Below are positions 11,066 to 19,006 of a DNA stretch of 53,209 bases, in pieces. Position 1 is the first letter of the stretch; every line of letters starts with the position of its first letter. The stretch is taken from positions 1 through 53,209 of the forward strand of contig CAINHS010000083.1 in the NCBI GenBank assembly GCA_903848955.1. The letters run 5' to 3'. The position numbers and the translations under genes are program-made. The notes under the pieces are model-generated. The model did no database searches. It saw nothing but the letters and a program-made list of their open reading frames with translations, and was not told the origin of the DNA. Source of the DNA: an uncultured beta proteobacterium (GTDB lineage: Bacteria; Pseudomonadota; Gammaproteobacteria; Burkholderiales; Rhodocyclaceae).

Positions 11066-12214
11066 ATGGCCGCCAAGCCCTCGACACCGAAGATCCCCGC
11101 CAAGGCCGCTACAGCGCCAAAACCGCGGACGCAGCGACGCCCGGGTTCCGGCGATGTCGCGCCCTCGCGTACAGCCAGGGGCATCAAGAAGTTCGTCATC
11201 AAGGACCGCTCCGACGCCGCGCGTGACTCCAAAGTGGAGGCAGTGCGCGATATCGTTTCCCATGCCAGGCCCGGCGAGGGCGCCAAGCTGGCACAGGCCC
11301 TGAAGGCCGTGGTCGAGGGTGCCTCGCCCGACGATGTCGAAGCGCTGACGCAAGCCCTGCTGCAGCGCGAAGTTGTCGCCACTGAACACCCCGACGAGGA
11401 ACTGGCGCCCGACTGGCGGGAAGGCGGCTACCCTTACCGCCACCTGATGACGCGCCGCAACTACGAAAAGCAGAAATACCACCTTCAGGTCGAACTGCTC
11501 AAGTTGCAGGCCTGGGTCAAGGACACCGGCCAGAAGGTGGTGATCCTGTTCGAGGGCCGCGACGCGGCGGGCAAGGGCGGCACCATCAAGCGCTTCATGG
11601 AACACCTGAATCCGCGCGGCGCCCATGTCGTGGCGCTGGAAAAACCCTCCGATACAGAGCGCGGCCAATGGTACTTTCAACGATATGTGCAGCATCTGCC
11701 GACCGCCGGCGAGATCGCGCTGTTCGACCGCTCCTGGTACAACCGTGCCGGTGTCGAGCGCGTGATGGGCTTCTGCAGCGATACCGAATATGAAGAATTC
11801 ATGCGCCAGACGCCGGAGTTCGAACGCACGCTGGTCAGGAGCGGCGTACACCTGATCAAGTTCTGGTTTTCGGTATCGCGCCCGGAACAGCGCCGCCGTT
11901 TCAAGGAACGCGAAACCCACCCGCTCAAGCAGTGGAAGCTGTCGCCGATCGACCTGGCCTCGCTCGACAAGTGGGACGACTACACCAAGGCCAAGGAAGC
12001 GATGTTCTTCCACACCGACACCGCCGATGCGCCCTGGACCGTGATCAAGTCGGATTGCAAGAAGCGCGCGCGGCTCAATGCGCTGCGCTACATCCTGCAC
12101 AAGCTGCCCTACACCAACAAGGACGTCGTGCAGATCGGCACGCTCGACACGCTGCTGGTCGGCCGCGCCCACATCGTCTACGAGCGCGGCGAAAAAAGCG
12201 GTGCGCTGATCTAG
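11066..12214 (+). CDS. ppk2: Polyphosphate kinase 2
   Basis: 382-aa PPK2-family kinase, which transfers phosphate between polyphosphate and nucleoside di- or monophosphates. The Walker A motif GRDAAGKGGTIKR is near residue 166 and the Walker B/lid segment LFDRSWYNRAGVERVMGFC near 220. The first hundred residues are rich in Ala, Lys and Pro and look disordered, an extension beyond the catalytic core. The ATG follows the yheS stop with no gap. Which PPK2 class (ADP or AMP phosphorylating) it belongs to cannot be fixed from motifs alone. Confidence 0.92.
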   Translation: MAAKPSTPKIPAKAATAPKPRTQRRPGSGDVAPSRTARGIKKFVIKDRSDAARDSKVEAVRDIVSHARPGEGAKLAQALKAVVEGASPDDVEALTQALLQREVVATEHPDEELAPDWREGGYPYRHLMTRRNYEKQKYHLQVELLKLQAWVKDTGQKVVILFEGRDAAGKGGTIKRFMEHLNPRGAHVVALEKPSDTERGQWYFQRYVQHLPTAGEIALFDRSWYNRAGVERVMGFCSDTEYEEFMRQTPEFERTLVRSGVHLIKFWFSVSRPEQRRRFKERETHPLKQWKLSPIDLASLDKWDDYTKAKEAMFFHTDTADAPWTVIKSDCKKRARLNALRYILHKLPYTNKDVVQIGTLDTLLVGRAHIVYERGEKSGALI

Positions 12215-12856
12215 ATGTACCTGCCAGCCCATTTCGAGGAAAGCCGCGTCGAGGTGCTGCATGCGCTGATGCGCGACTACCCGCTGGCGACGCTGGTGGC
12301 GCAAGGCAATCATGGCTTGACCGCGGATCATCTGCCGCTGCACCTCGCCGCCGAAGTGGCGCCGCACGGTGCCTTGCAGGGTCATGTCGCGCGAGCCAAC
12401 CCGCTCTGGCAGCAGTCGCCCGGCAGCGAAGTGCTGGCGATCTTTCACGGTCCGCAGGCCTATGTCACGCCCTCGTGGTACCCGACCAAGCGCGAGCACG
12501 GCAAGGCGGTGCCGACCTGGAACTACGTGGTGGTCCATGCCCGCGGCCGGCTGCGGACAATCGATGATCCCGCCTGGCTGCGCCGGCAGCTGGAAATTCT
12601 GGTCGACAAGCACGAAGCCGGCTTTGCCGAGCCCTGGCACATCGCCGAGGCGCCGCCCGACTACATCGACAAGATGCTGGAGGCGATCGTCGGCATCGAG
12701 ATCGAGATAACCGGGCTCAAAGGCAAGTGGAAGACCAGCCAGAACCAGCCGGCGGTCAATCGCGCCGGCGTGGTTGAAGGACTGCACCGGCAGGAGGCGG
12801 CGGATGCCCTGCTGATGGCGGAACTCGTCGCCGGCAGCGTGACGCCCGGGGCCTGA
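12215..12856 (+). CDS. PaiB-family FMN-binding protein
   Basis: 213-aa protein of the PaiB family (FMN-binding, split-barrel fold), annotated as a negative transcriptional regulator after Bacillus PaiB although many members may simply be flavin-binding enzymes. Family wording is clear: MYLPAHFEE at the start, FHGPQAYVTPSWYPTK near residue 85, VPTWNYVVVHARG near 103, and MLEAIVGIEIEIT near 150 followed by KGKWKTSQNQP. The ATG abuts the ppk2 stop. Its placement says nothing specific about function. Confidence 0.87.
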   Translation: MYLPAHFEESRVEVLHALMRDYPLATLVAQGNHGLTADHLPLHLAAEVAPHGALQGHVARANPLWQQSPGSEVLAIFHGPQAYVTPSWYPTKREHGKAVPTWNYVVVHARGRLRTIDDPAWLRRQLEILVDKHEAGFAEPWHIAEAPPDYIDKMLEAIVGIEIEITGLKGKWKTSQNQPAVNRAGVVEGLHRQEAADALLMAELVAGSVTPGA

Positions 12857-14022
12857 TGCAAGCCGCTCTGCCCGAGGCTTCGGCCGATGCGCGCGCGGCC
12901 AGCAAAGCGCTGACAGACATCATCGCCGCCGAAATCGGCGCCGGCGGCGGCTGGATGTCCTTTGCCCGCTACATGGAACTGGCGCTGTATGCACCGGGCC
13001 TCGGCTACTACTCTGGGGGCTCGCGCAAGTTCGGTGCGGAGGGCGACTTCCTCACCGCACCGGAACTGACGCCGCTTTACGCCCGGGCGCTGGCGCGGCA
13101 AGTGGCGCAAGTACTGGCCGCCTCCAGCCCGCGGGTGATCGAAGCCGGCGCCGGCAGCGGACGACTGGCGGCAGACCTGCTGACGGCGCTAGCGGCACTG
13201 GATTGCGCGCCCGAGCGCTACCAGATACTGGAACTTTCCGGCGAGTTGCGCGCACGCCAGAAGGAGACGCTGGCCGAACATGCGCCGCAATTCGCCGGCT
13301 GCGTCGAGTGGCTGGACCACTTGCCGGAGCGCTTTTCCGGCTGTCTGGTGGGCAACGAAGTGCTCGACGCCATGCCGACGCACGCGCTGCGCTGGGACGA
13401 TGCAGGGCCCGGGTGCAGCGTGCTGGAACGGGGTGTCGGCATCGCCGCGGAGCGACTGGTGTTTGCCGAACAGCCCGCGACCGGCGCGCTGCTGGCGGCG
13501 GCAAATGCGCTGCCTCTGGCGGCGCCCTATCGCAGCGAAATCAGCCTCGCTGCCCGCGCCTGGGTTGCCGAACTGGCGCAGCGACTGGATCAGGGCGCCC
13601 TGATTCTGATCGACTACGGACTGCCGCGCGGTGAGCTTTACAACCCCCTGCGCGACAGCGGCACAGTGCGCTGCCACTACCGGCATCGGATGCATGAAGA
13701 TCCGTTCTGGCTTCCCGGCCTGTGCGACATCACCTCCCACGTCGACTTCACCGCCGTGGCCGAGGCCGGCTTCGACGCCGGGCTGGAAGTTCTGGGCTAC
13801 ACCAGCCAGGCCAACTTCCTGATCAACTGCGGGGTGGCGGAATTGCTGCGGGAGACGGACGCCGGAAACGCGAATTTGAATGAACTTCGCGCGCGCGGGG
13901 CGGTAAATGTACTCATCTCACCCGACGAGATGGGCGAACTGTTCAAGGTGATCGCGCTCGGGCGCGGCGTGCCGGGGCCGCTGCTCGGCTTCAGCCACGG
14001 CGACCGGGTGCATACCTTGTGA
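12856..14022 (+). CDS. COG1565/NDUFAF7-like SAM-dependent methyltransferase
   Basis: 388-aa protein of the family that includes the mitochondrial arginine methyltransferase NDUFAF7. Recognisable segments are ALYAPGLGYYSGG near residue 45, KFGAEGDFLTAPE near 60, the SAM-binding VIEAGAGSGRLAADLL near 95, GNEVLDAMPTH near 170 and LILIDYG near 252. In mitochondria the relative methylates a complex I subunit; the bacterial substrate is not established. The ATG overlaps the PaiB stop by one base (TGATG). Confidence 0.9.
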   Translation: MQAALPEASADARAASKALTDIIAAEIGAGGGWMSFARYMELALYAPGLGYYSGGSRKFGAEGDFLTAPELTPLYARALARQVAQVLAASSPRVIEAGAGSGRLAADLLTALAALDCAPERYQILELSGELRARQKETLAEHAPQFAGCVEWLDHLPERFSGCLVGNEVLDAMPTHALRWDDAGPGCSVLERGVGIAAERLVFAEQPATGALLAAANALPLAAPYRSEISLAARAWVAELAQRLDQGALILIDYGLPRGELYNPLRDSGTVRCHYRHRMHEDPFWLPGLCDITSHVDFTAVAEAGFDAGLEVLGYTSQANFLINCGVAELLRETDAGNANLNELRARGAVNVLISPDEMGELFKVIALGRGVPGPLLGFSHGDRVHTL

Positions 14023-14044
14023 CGAAAACAAGCAAACGGAGAAC

Positions 14045-14434
14045 ATGATGCAAAGAAAATTGAGGTTTATTGCAGGCACGGGTCTGGCCTGCGGCTCGCT
14101 GCTGCTGTCCGGCTGCGGTGACATGAAGGTCAAGCAGTTATGGCCCTTTGGCGGCGACACGGCTCAAGGACGCACGCGCACGCTGCTCAATGCGACCGAA
14201 TACCAGTGCGCCGCCGGCAAGCGTTTCCATTTGCGCACTCTGGAAGACGGCGCCAGCGTGTGGCTGATCCTGCCGGAGCGCGAGCTGCGCCTCGAAAAGA
14301 CCGGCACCGAACCGGCAAAGCGTTATGGCAAGGGCAGCACGTTGCTCGACCTCGGCGGCAATGAGGCAACGCTCAAGGAGGGTGCGCTGGTTTCTTTCAC
14401 CGGCTGCAAGGCGGCGGCCGGCGATTCAAAATAG
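14045..14434 (+). CDS. MliC-like lipoprotein
   Basis: 129-aa predicted lipoprotein: basic N-terminus, hydrophobic stretch and lipobox LLLSGC with the modified cysteine near residue 23. The mature part resembles the MliC/PliC lysozyme-inhibitor domain: YQCAAGKRF, VWLILPERELRL, an EATLKEG segment and a terminal FTGCK, whose two cysteines would form the family disulfide. MliC protects peptidoglycan from C-type lysozyme at the outer membrane; that role is inferred. GGAG before ATG-ATG leaves the exact start (14045 or 14048) open. Confidence 0.75.
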   Translation: MMQRKLRFIAGTGLACGSLLLSGCGDMKVKQLWPFGGDTAQGRTRTLLNATEYQCAAGKRFHLRTLEDGASVWLILPERELRLEKTGTEPAKRYGKGSTLLDLGGNEATLKEGALVSFTGCKAAAGDSK

Positions 14435-14460
14435 GCTGCTGCCGGGGGCGCTGCGGCGGG

Positions 14461-14616
14461 TCAGAGGCAGGCCTGTTCCAGTGCCTTTTCGCACTTGTCG
14501 CAGAAGCCGTCGTCGCCCACAGCAGCGGGCATTCCACATCTGCGACAGACGGTCTGTGCTTGCGCGGGAGGGTCCGCAGCGGGATCCTGGTCGGAATGGA
14601 GTGCTGCATCGCTCAT
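14461..14616 (-). CDS. Small zinc-ribbon protein
   Basis: 51-aa protein with two CxxC pairs (CRRC at residues 24-27 and CDKC at 39-42) separated by a short Gly/Asp-rich turn, the layout of a single zinc ribbon. The N-terminal half is acidic and Pro/Ala rich, probably disordered. AGGAG lies nine bases before the ATG at 14616. The frame stays open further upstream but without better starts. I do not recognise a named family; a nucleic-acid or protein-binding adaptor is possible. It is convergent with the MliC-like gene. Confidence 0.6.
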   Translation of the reverse strand: MSDAALHSDQDPAADPPAQAQTVCRRCGMPAAVGDDGFCDKCEKALEQACL

Positions 14617-14725
14617 TGGCGCGCTCCTGATGGAGCCTTGAATGGAGTGAAAGCTCAGCGCTGCTGGCGTTCGAGGCAAGCGCGCAGCGCGGACGGGGAT
14701 CGGCCTCAGTAAATCTAGGCAGCGC

Positions 14726-14929
14726 TCACCGTTGGTTGCGGTACATCGCGGCAAGGAACGCCTCGGCGTCGACTTCACGGGCTTTCGCCTCGCGATGCCT
14801 GACTTCCTGCAATCCAGCCTGAAGCGCCGGGCTTGCAGGCATCCACTCGGCGTTGAGAACTTCGTCCTCGAACGCTCCGAATTCATCCTCGATGAGTTTT
14901 CCTGTGCTCATTTCCATCACCATTGCCAT
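14726..14929 (-). CDS. Small acidic hypothetical protein
   Basis: 67-aa protein from ATG 14929, which has a GGGAG ribosome site eight bases upstream. The product is acidic in the first half (IEDEFGAFEDE) and mixed-charge helical in the second (LQEVRHREAKAREVDAEAFLAAM). No cysteine motif or membrane segment is seen and the family is not recognised. An alternative start at 15016 would add 29 residues without an evident ribosome site. It stands alone between a zinc-ribbon gene and ampG, all on the minus strand. Confidence 0.5.
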   Translation of the reverse strand: MAMVMEMSTGKLIEDEFGAFEDEVLNAEWMPASPALQAGLQEVRHREAKAREVDAEAFLAAMYRNQR

Positions 14930-15070
14930 CTCGGTCTCCCTGACTGGAACCGCATGCCCCAGAGGATATAACGCCGCAGCGGTTGGAAAGTTGAGTAAAT
15001 CCTCAAATATATGCATTGTGTTGTTTCAGCACCACGCTACCCGGCTGGCATCAGCCTTTGACCGTGTTGC

Positions 15071-16345
15071 CTACACTGTCAATGGCGCCGCCGGCCTGCT
15101 GTTCCAGGGCGCCACCCGGAACAGCAGCGCCATGCCCGGCACTGCAAGCGCGGCGCAAAGCAGGAAGAAGCCGAGCCAGCCCATCTGTTCGACCAGATAG
15201 CCGGTGGTGGCATTGATGAAGGTGCGCGGCACCGCCGCCAAGCTGGTGAACAGGGCCAGCTGCGTGGCGGTGTACAGCGGATGCGTGGCACGGGCGATGA
15301 AGGCGACGAAGGCCGCCGTGCCCAGGCCAACGCCGAGCGCTTCGAAGCCGATCACCAGAGCGAGTTGCGCCAGTTCCGCCGCAGCCACCGTCTCGTGCCG
15401 GCCCAGCCACGCCAGCCAGGCGAAGCCGAAGATGGAAACCAGTTGCACCACGCCGAACAGCCACAGCGCGCGGTTGATGCTGAGCTTGACCATCCACAAC
15501 CCGCCGATCAGGCCGCCGATGACCGCCGGCCACAAGCCGGCGTTCTTCGCCACGATGCCGATCTGCGACTTGGCGAAACCCATGTCCAGGTAGAAGGGCG
15601 TCGCCAGCGCCGTGCACATCGAGTCGCCCAGCTTGTAGAGAAAGATGAAGGCCAGGATCGTCAGCGCCTCCTTCAGGCCGGCACGGTTGATGAACTCGTG
15701 GAAGGGCTCGACCACCGCGGCCCTCAGCGTCTTCGGCGCGCCCCCGGCGACGTCCGGCTCGCGCGCCAGCAGCGCCAGAGCCATGCCCGGCAGCATGAAC
15801 AGCGCGGTTATGACGAATACCTGGAACCAGGGCAGGCGGTCGGCCAGGATCAGCGACAGCGAACCCGGCACCAGCCCGGCAATCCGGTAGGCATTGACAT
15901 GCACCGAGTTGCCCAGACCCAGTTCCTGCTCCGAAAGAATCTCGCGCCGGTAGGCGTCGAGCGCGATGTCCTGCGTCGCCGACAGCAGGGCGATGCCGGC
16001 GGCGAGCCACAGGATCGGCACAATCTCGCTGCCCGGCGAAAACAGGCCGAGCGAGGCGATCGCTGCCAGCAGGCCGACCTGGGTAAACAGCATCCAGCCA
16101 CGGCGCCGGCCTTCGACGCCAATCGGCGGCGCATAGCGGTCGAGCAGCGGCGACCAGAGAAATTTCCAGGTGTAGGGAAACTGGACCAGCGCGAACAGAC
16201 CGATGGTCTTCAGGTCGACGCCCTCCGAGCGCAGCCAGGCCGGCACCAGGTTGAGCAGCAGGTAGAGCGGCAGCCCCGAGGAAAAGCCGGTGAACACGCA
16301 GATCAGCATGCGCCGGGTGAATAGCGCGGCAAGCCAGGGCGGCAT
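15071..16345 (-). CDS. ampG: AmpG family muropeptide permease (MFS)
   Basis: 424-aa major-facilitator protein with about 12 to 14 hydrophobic segments, matching AmpG, which imports GlcNAc-anhydroMurNAc muropeptides for cell-wall recycling. Typical wording includes FTGFSSGLPLYLL near residue 17, FPYTWKFLWSPLLDRY near 56, SATQDIALDAYRREIL near 115 and LYTATQLALFTSLAA late in the protein. The ATG at 16345 overlaps the stop of the upstream integrase fragment by one base; a GTG three bases earlier is also possible. No ampC or ampR lies nearby, so the role is probably recycling rather than beta-lactamase control. Confidence 0.92.
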   Translation of the reverse strand: MPPWLAALFTRRMLICVFTGFSSGLPLYLLLNLVPAWLRSEGVDLKTIGLFALVQFPYTWKFLWSPLLDRYAPPIGVEGRRRGWMLFTQVGLLAAIASLGLFSPGSEIVPILWLAAGIALLSATQDIALDAYRREILSEQELGLGNSVHVNAYRIAGLVPGSLSLILADRLPWFQVFVITALFMLPGMALALLAREPDVAGGAPKTLRAAVVEPFHEFINRAGLKEALTILAFIFLYKLGDSMCTALATPFYLDMGFAKSQIGIVAKNAGLWPAVIGGLIGGLWMVKLSINRALWLFGVVQLVSIFGFAWLAWLGRHETVAAAELAQLALVIGFEALGVGLGTAAFVAFIARATHPLYTATQLALFTSLAAVPRTFINATTGYLVEQMGWLGFFLLCAALAVPGMALLFRVAPWNSRPAAPLTV

Positions 16346-16620
16346 CACGGTTTGTCCAGGGACAACTGGAACTGCAGCGTTTCACGGTAAAGAAACAAGA
16401 GGGCGGAAAGCTCCCGGTTCTGCATCGAAGCGGACACCCCGGCTTCCCGCGCGCCCCTGTCACGCGTAGGACGCTTGCCGTGAAACTGGGTGCAGCGCCT
16501 GATCCATTGGACGCACTGCGTTTCGGTACGTATGCTTTCGTGCCTAAGCTTGGTACGCGTGCGGACCTGATCGAGCAGTTCCGCCACCGGGGCTGCTTCA
16601 GGGCTTGCTGACGGTGTCAT
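16345..16620 (-). pseudogene. Truncated integron-type integrase (N-terminal fragment)
   Basis: 91-aa open frame whose product reads like the N-terminal core-binding domain of integron integrases: LLDQVRTRTKLRHESIRTE, then WIRRCTQFHGKRP, then ALLFLYRETLQ. Compared with complete IntI proteins (about 320 aa), the stretch between RDRGA and SASMQN is shortened by roughly a dozen residues, and everything after the first domain, including the catalytic Arg and Tyr, is missing. The stop overlaps the ampG start (TGATG). I judge it a relic; whether it is still translated and couples ampG translation is open. Confidence 0.75.
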
Positions 16621-16709
16621 ATCAATAACTGAAACAGGTGTTGTTCAATGGCGGATTTCCATCAGGTCCATGGCTGCACGCAGAACCGGGCGGCTGGCGA
16701 GTCACAAAC

Positions 16710-16727
16710 ATACACCGATTTGTGTAT
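16710..16727 (+). promoter_or_regulatory. Inverted repeat upstream of the DUF1330 gene
   Basis: ATACAC-N6-GTGTAT is a perfect 6-bp inverted repeat 26 bp upstream of the start at 16754. Size and position suit a regulator site; nothing identifies the regulator. Confidence 0.35.
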
Positions 16728-16753
16728 TGGCTAACGGAGGAGCAATCAACCAA

Positions 16754-17041
16754 ATGAGCACTGCTTATCTGATCGGGCACATCACGGTCAAGGATGCCGG
16801 GAAGTGGGCGGCGTACCGCAACCAGGTTCCCTCCACTCTCGAGCCCTGGGGTGCCGAACTGGTGCTGCGCGGCAAGCGGACGGCAACGCTTGCCGGCGAG
16901 CATGCGTACGACGACGTGGTGGTGATCCGCTTCCCCAGCCAGGAGGCGGCCGACGGCTGGCACTCGTCGCCTTCGTATCAGGCCCTGATTCCCCTGCGGC
17001 AGCAGGCGGCGGACGTGGTTCTGCTCACCTATGAGACATAG
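16754..17041 (+). CDS. DUF1330 family protein
   Basis: 95-aa small protein of the DUF1330 family (dimeric alpha-beta barrel): MSTAYLIGHITVKDAGKW at the start, LVLRGKRTATLAGE in the middle and VIRFPSQEAADGWHSSP followed by YQALIPLRQQAA near the end, the usual family order. The biochemical role is unknown. The start at 16754 is chosen because earlier in-frame starts lack homology; GGAGGAG lies 12 to 18 bases upstream. It is divergent from the ampG unit. Confidence 0.88.
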   Translation: MSTAYLIGHITVKDAGKWAAYRNQVPSTLEPWGAELVLRGKRTATLAGEHAYDDVVVIRFPSQEAADGWHSSPSYQALIPLRQQAADVVLLTYET

Positions 17042-17112
17042 CCGCCATGGCGCTTTGCATGAGGAGTGCCGTACAATCGGGGCATTCAACCAGTCCCTGA
17101 CAGAGGTACCCG

Positions 17113-17274
17113 ATGGCAAAACCCAATTATTCGTTCGAGAAACGCCAGAGAGATCTGGCCAAGAAGGCCAAGAAAGAGGAAAAGCGCCTGCGCAAGACCG
17201 GCGCGCCGGCGAATCCGGAAAACCCGGAACCGGCTGCGGCACAGCCGGCAGGGGAAGTAAAAACCGCTCCCTGA
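17113..17274 (+). CDS. Small lysine-rich conserved protein
   Basis: 53-aa protein starting MAKPNYSFEKRQRDLAKKAKK, a form I recognise as a small conserved protein of unknown function in beta- and gammaproteobacteria. The first 30 residues are very basic and helical, the remainder is Pro/Ala/Glu rich and probably disordered. GAGG lies eight bases before the ATG and a TACAAT -10-like hexamer lies at 17072-17077. The charge suggests RNA or ribosome contact, which is only inference. Confidence 0.75.
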   Translation: MAKPNYSFEKRQRDLAKKAKKEEKRLRKTGAPANPENPEPAAAQPAGEVKTAP

Positions 17275-17283
17275 GTTCGGCGT

Positions 17284-17877
17284 CTAGCGGCCGAGCCGGT
17301 ACACGGCCAGGCTGCCGAGGAAGTTGGGTTCCTCGACAATGAGGCGGCCGGCTTCGTCGAGCACCTGCCGCTCGCGGATGATCAAACTCATCTTCGTGCA
17401 CAGCGACTCGAAATCCAGCAGAGTGAAGAAGCGCAGGTTGGGCGTGTCGAACCATTCGTAGGGCAGGTCTTCGGACACCGGCATGCGGCCGCCCATGACT
17501 GCCATGCGGTTTTTCCAGTAGGCGAAATTCGGAAAGGACACGACAGCCTCGCGCCCGACGCGCAGCATTTCGCTGAGGATGCGTTCGGTGTGGCGCACGG
17601 TTTGCAGGGTGCGCGACAGCACGACATGGTTGAAGGTCTGGTCGTCGAAGCCTGACAGGCCTTGTTCCAGGTTGCCCTGGACGACGTTTATGCCTTTGGC
17701 AATGGCGGCGAGCACCCCGGCACCTTCCAACTCGACGCCGTAGCCCAGGGCGCCGCGTTCCTCGATCAGGCGCTGCAACAGCGAACCATCGCCGCAACCG
17801 AGATCGAGCACACGCTCGCCCGGCTGCACCCAACTGGCGATGAGATCGAAATCGGCGCGTTCCGCGGGTTGGTTCAT
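17284..17877 (-). CDS. metW: MetW, methionine biosynthesis protein
   Basis: 197-aa SAM-methyltransferase-fold protein with the motif [12 protein letters not shown] near residue 23 and the MetW-typical [14 protein letters not shown] near 88 and [13 protein letters not shown] near 138. MetW forms a unit with MetX in proteobacteria and is required for efficient homoserine acylation in several species. It overlaps metX by four bases (ATGA), confirming the metXW operon. The methyltransferase fold does not prove methyltransferase activity. Confidence 0.95.
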   Translation of the reverse strand: MNQPAERADFDLIASWVQPGERVLDLGCGDGSLLQRLIEERGALGYGVELEGAGVLAAIAKGINVVQGNLEQGLSGFDDQTFNHVVLSRTLQTVRHTERILSEMLRVGREAVVSFPNFAYWKNRMAVMGGRMPVSEDLPYEWFDTPNLRFFTLLDFESLCTKMSLIIRERQVLDEAGRLIVEEPNFLGSLAVYRLGR

Positions 17878-19004
17878 AGCGTTACCCGCTTCAGGTAGGT
17901 GTCGACCACGGCGTGGTAGTGAGGCTCGTTCATCAGGAAGGAGTCATGGCCATGGACGCTGTCGATTTCGGCATAGGCCACGGCCTGGCCGTTATGCACC
18001 AGGGCATGCACGATCTCGCGCGAGCGCCCGGGCGAGAAGCGCCAGTCGGTGCTGAAGGCGATGATCAGGAACTTGGCCCGGGCGCGGGCCAGGGCGCGCG
18101 CCAGATCGCCATCGAAATCCTGCGCCGGATCGAAATAGTCGAGCGCCTTGGTCATGCGCAGGTAGGTGTTGGCGTCGAACACGCCGGCAAACTTGTCGCC
18201 CTGATGGCGCAGGTAGGATTCGATCTCGAACTCGACATCGAAGCCGTAGCTGCCGGCGCCGCTGCGCAGGCGGCGGCCGAATTTCTCGGCCATCTGGTCA
18301 TCGGAAAGATAGGTGATGTGGCCCAGCATGCGCGCCAGGCGCAAGCCGCGCAGGGGTCGCACGCCGTGCTCGTAGAAGTGTCCGCCGTGGAAATCCGGAT
18401 CGGTCAGAATCGCCTGGCGGGCGACATCGTTGAAGGCGATGTTCTCGGCCGACAGCTTGGGTGCGGCGGCGATGACCAGGCTGTGGCGGATGCGCTCGGG
18501 AAAACTCAGCGTCCATTGCAGCGCCTGCATTCCACCCAGAGACCCGCCCATCACTGCCGCCCAGGCGTCGATGCCGAGGTGATCGGCGAGCCGCGCCTGC
18601 GAGGCCACCCAGTCTTCCACTGTAACCACAGGGAAATCGGCACCCCAGGGCTTGCCGGTGGCGGGGTTGGGGCTGGCCGGGCCGGTGGTGCCGTGGCAGC
18701 CGCCGAGGTTGTTGACGCCGACGATGAAGAATCGATCGGTGTCCAGCGGCCGGCCGGGGCCGACGATGTTGTCCCACCAGCCGACGTTGGCCGTGGGTTT
18801 GCCAAATTCGTCGGCAGTACGGCCGGCAATGTGGTGGTGTCCGGAAAGTGCGTGGCACACCAGAATGGCGTTCGACTTCGCGGCGTTGAGTGCGCCGTAG
18901 GTTTCATACACCAGATCGAAAGCCGGCAGCACGCCGCCGCCCTTGAGAGCCAGCGGCCGGGTGAAGTGCGCGCACTGCGCGGCGACGATGCCGACACCAG
19001 ACAT
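17874..19004 (-). CDS. metX: MetX homoserine O-acyltransferase
   Basis: 376-aa alpha/beta-hydrolase-fold enzyme for the first committed step of methionine synthesis. The nucleophile serine is in [12 protein letters not shown] near residue 147, with the acid in STDWRFSP and the histidine in HGHDSFL near the C-terminus. Oxyanion and substrate segments [12 protein letters not shown] are clear. Many proteobacterial MetX enzymes use succinyl-CoA rather than acetyl-CoA; the acyl donor here cannot be told without aligning the specificity residues. It follows ptsI with a 2-bp gap and overlaps metW. Confidence 0.95.
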   Translation of the reverse strand: MSGVGIVAAQCAHFTRPLALKGGGVLPAFDLVYETYGALNAAKSNAILVCHALSGHHHIAGRTADEFGKPTANVGWWDNIVGPGRPLDTDRFFIVGVNNLGGCHGTTGPASPNPATGKPWGADFPVVTVEDWVASQARLADHLGIDAWAAVMGGSLGGMQALQWTLSFPERIRHSLVIAAAPKLSAENIAFNDVARQAILTDPDFHGGHFYEHGVRPLRGLRLARMLGHITYLSDDQMAEKFGRRLRSGAGSYGFDVEFEIESYLRHQGDKFAGVFDANTYLRMTKALDYFDPAQDFDGDLARALARARAKFLIIAFSTDWRFSPGRSREIVHALVHNGQAVAYAEIDSVHGHDSFLMNEPHYHAVVDTYLKRVTL

Positions 19005-19006
19005 GA

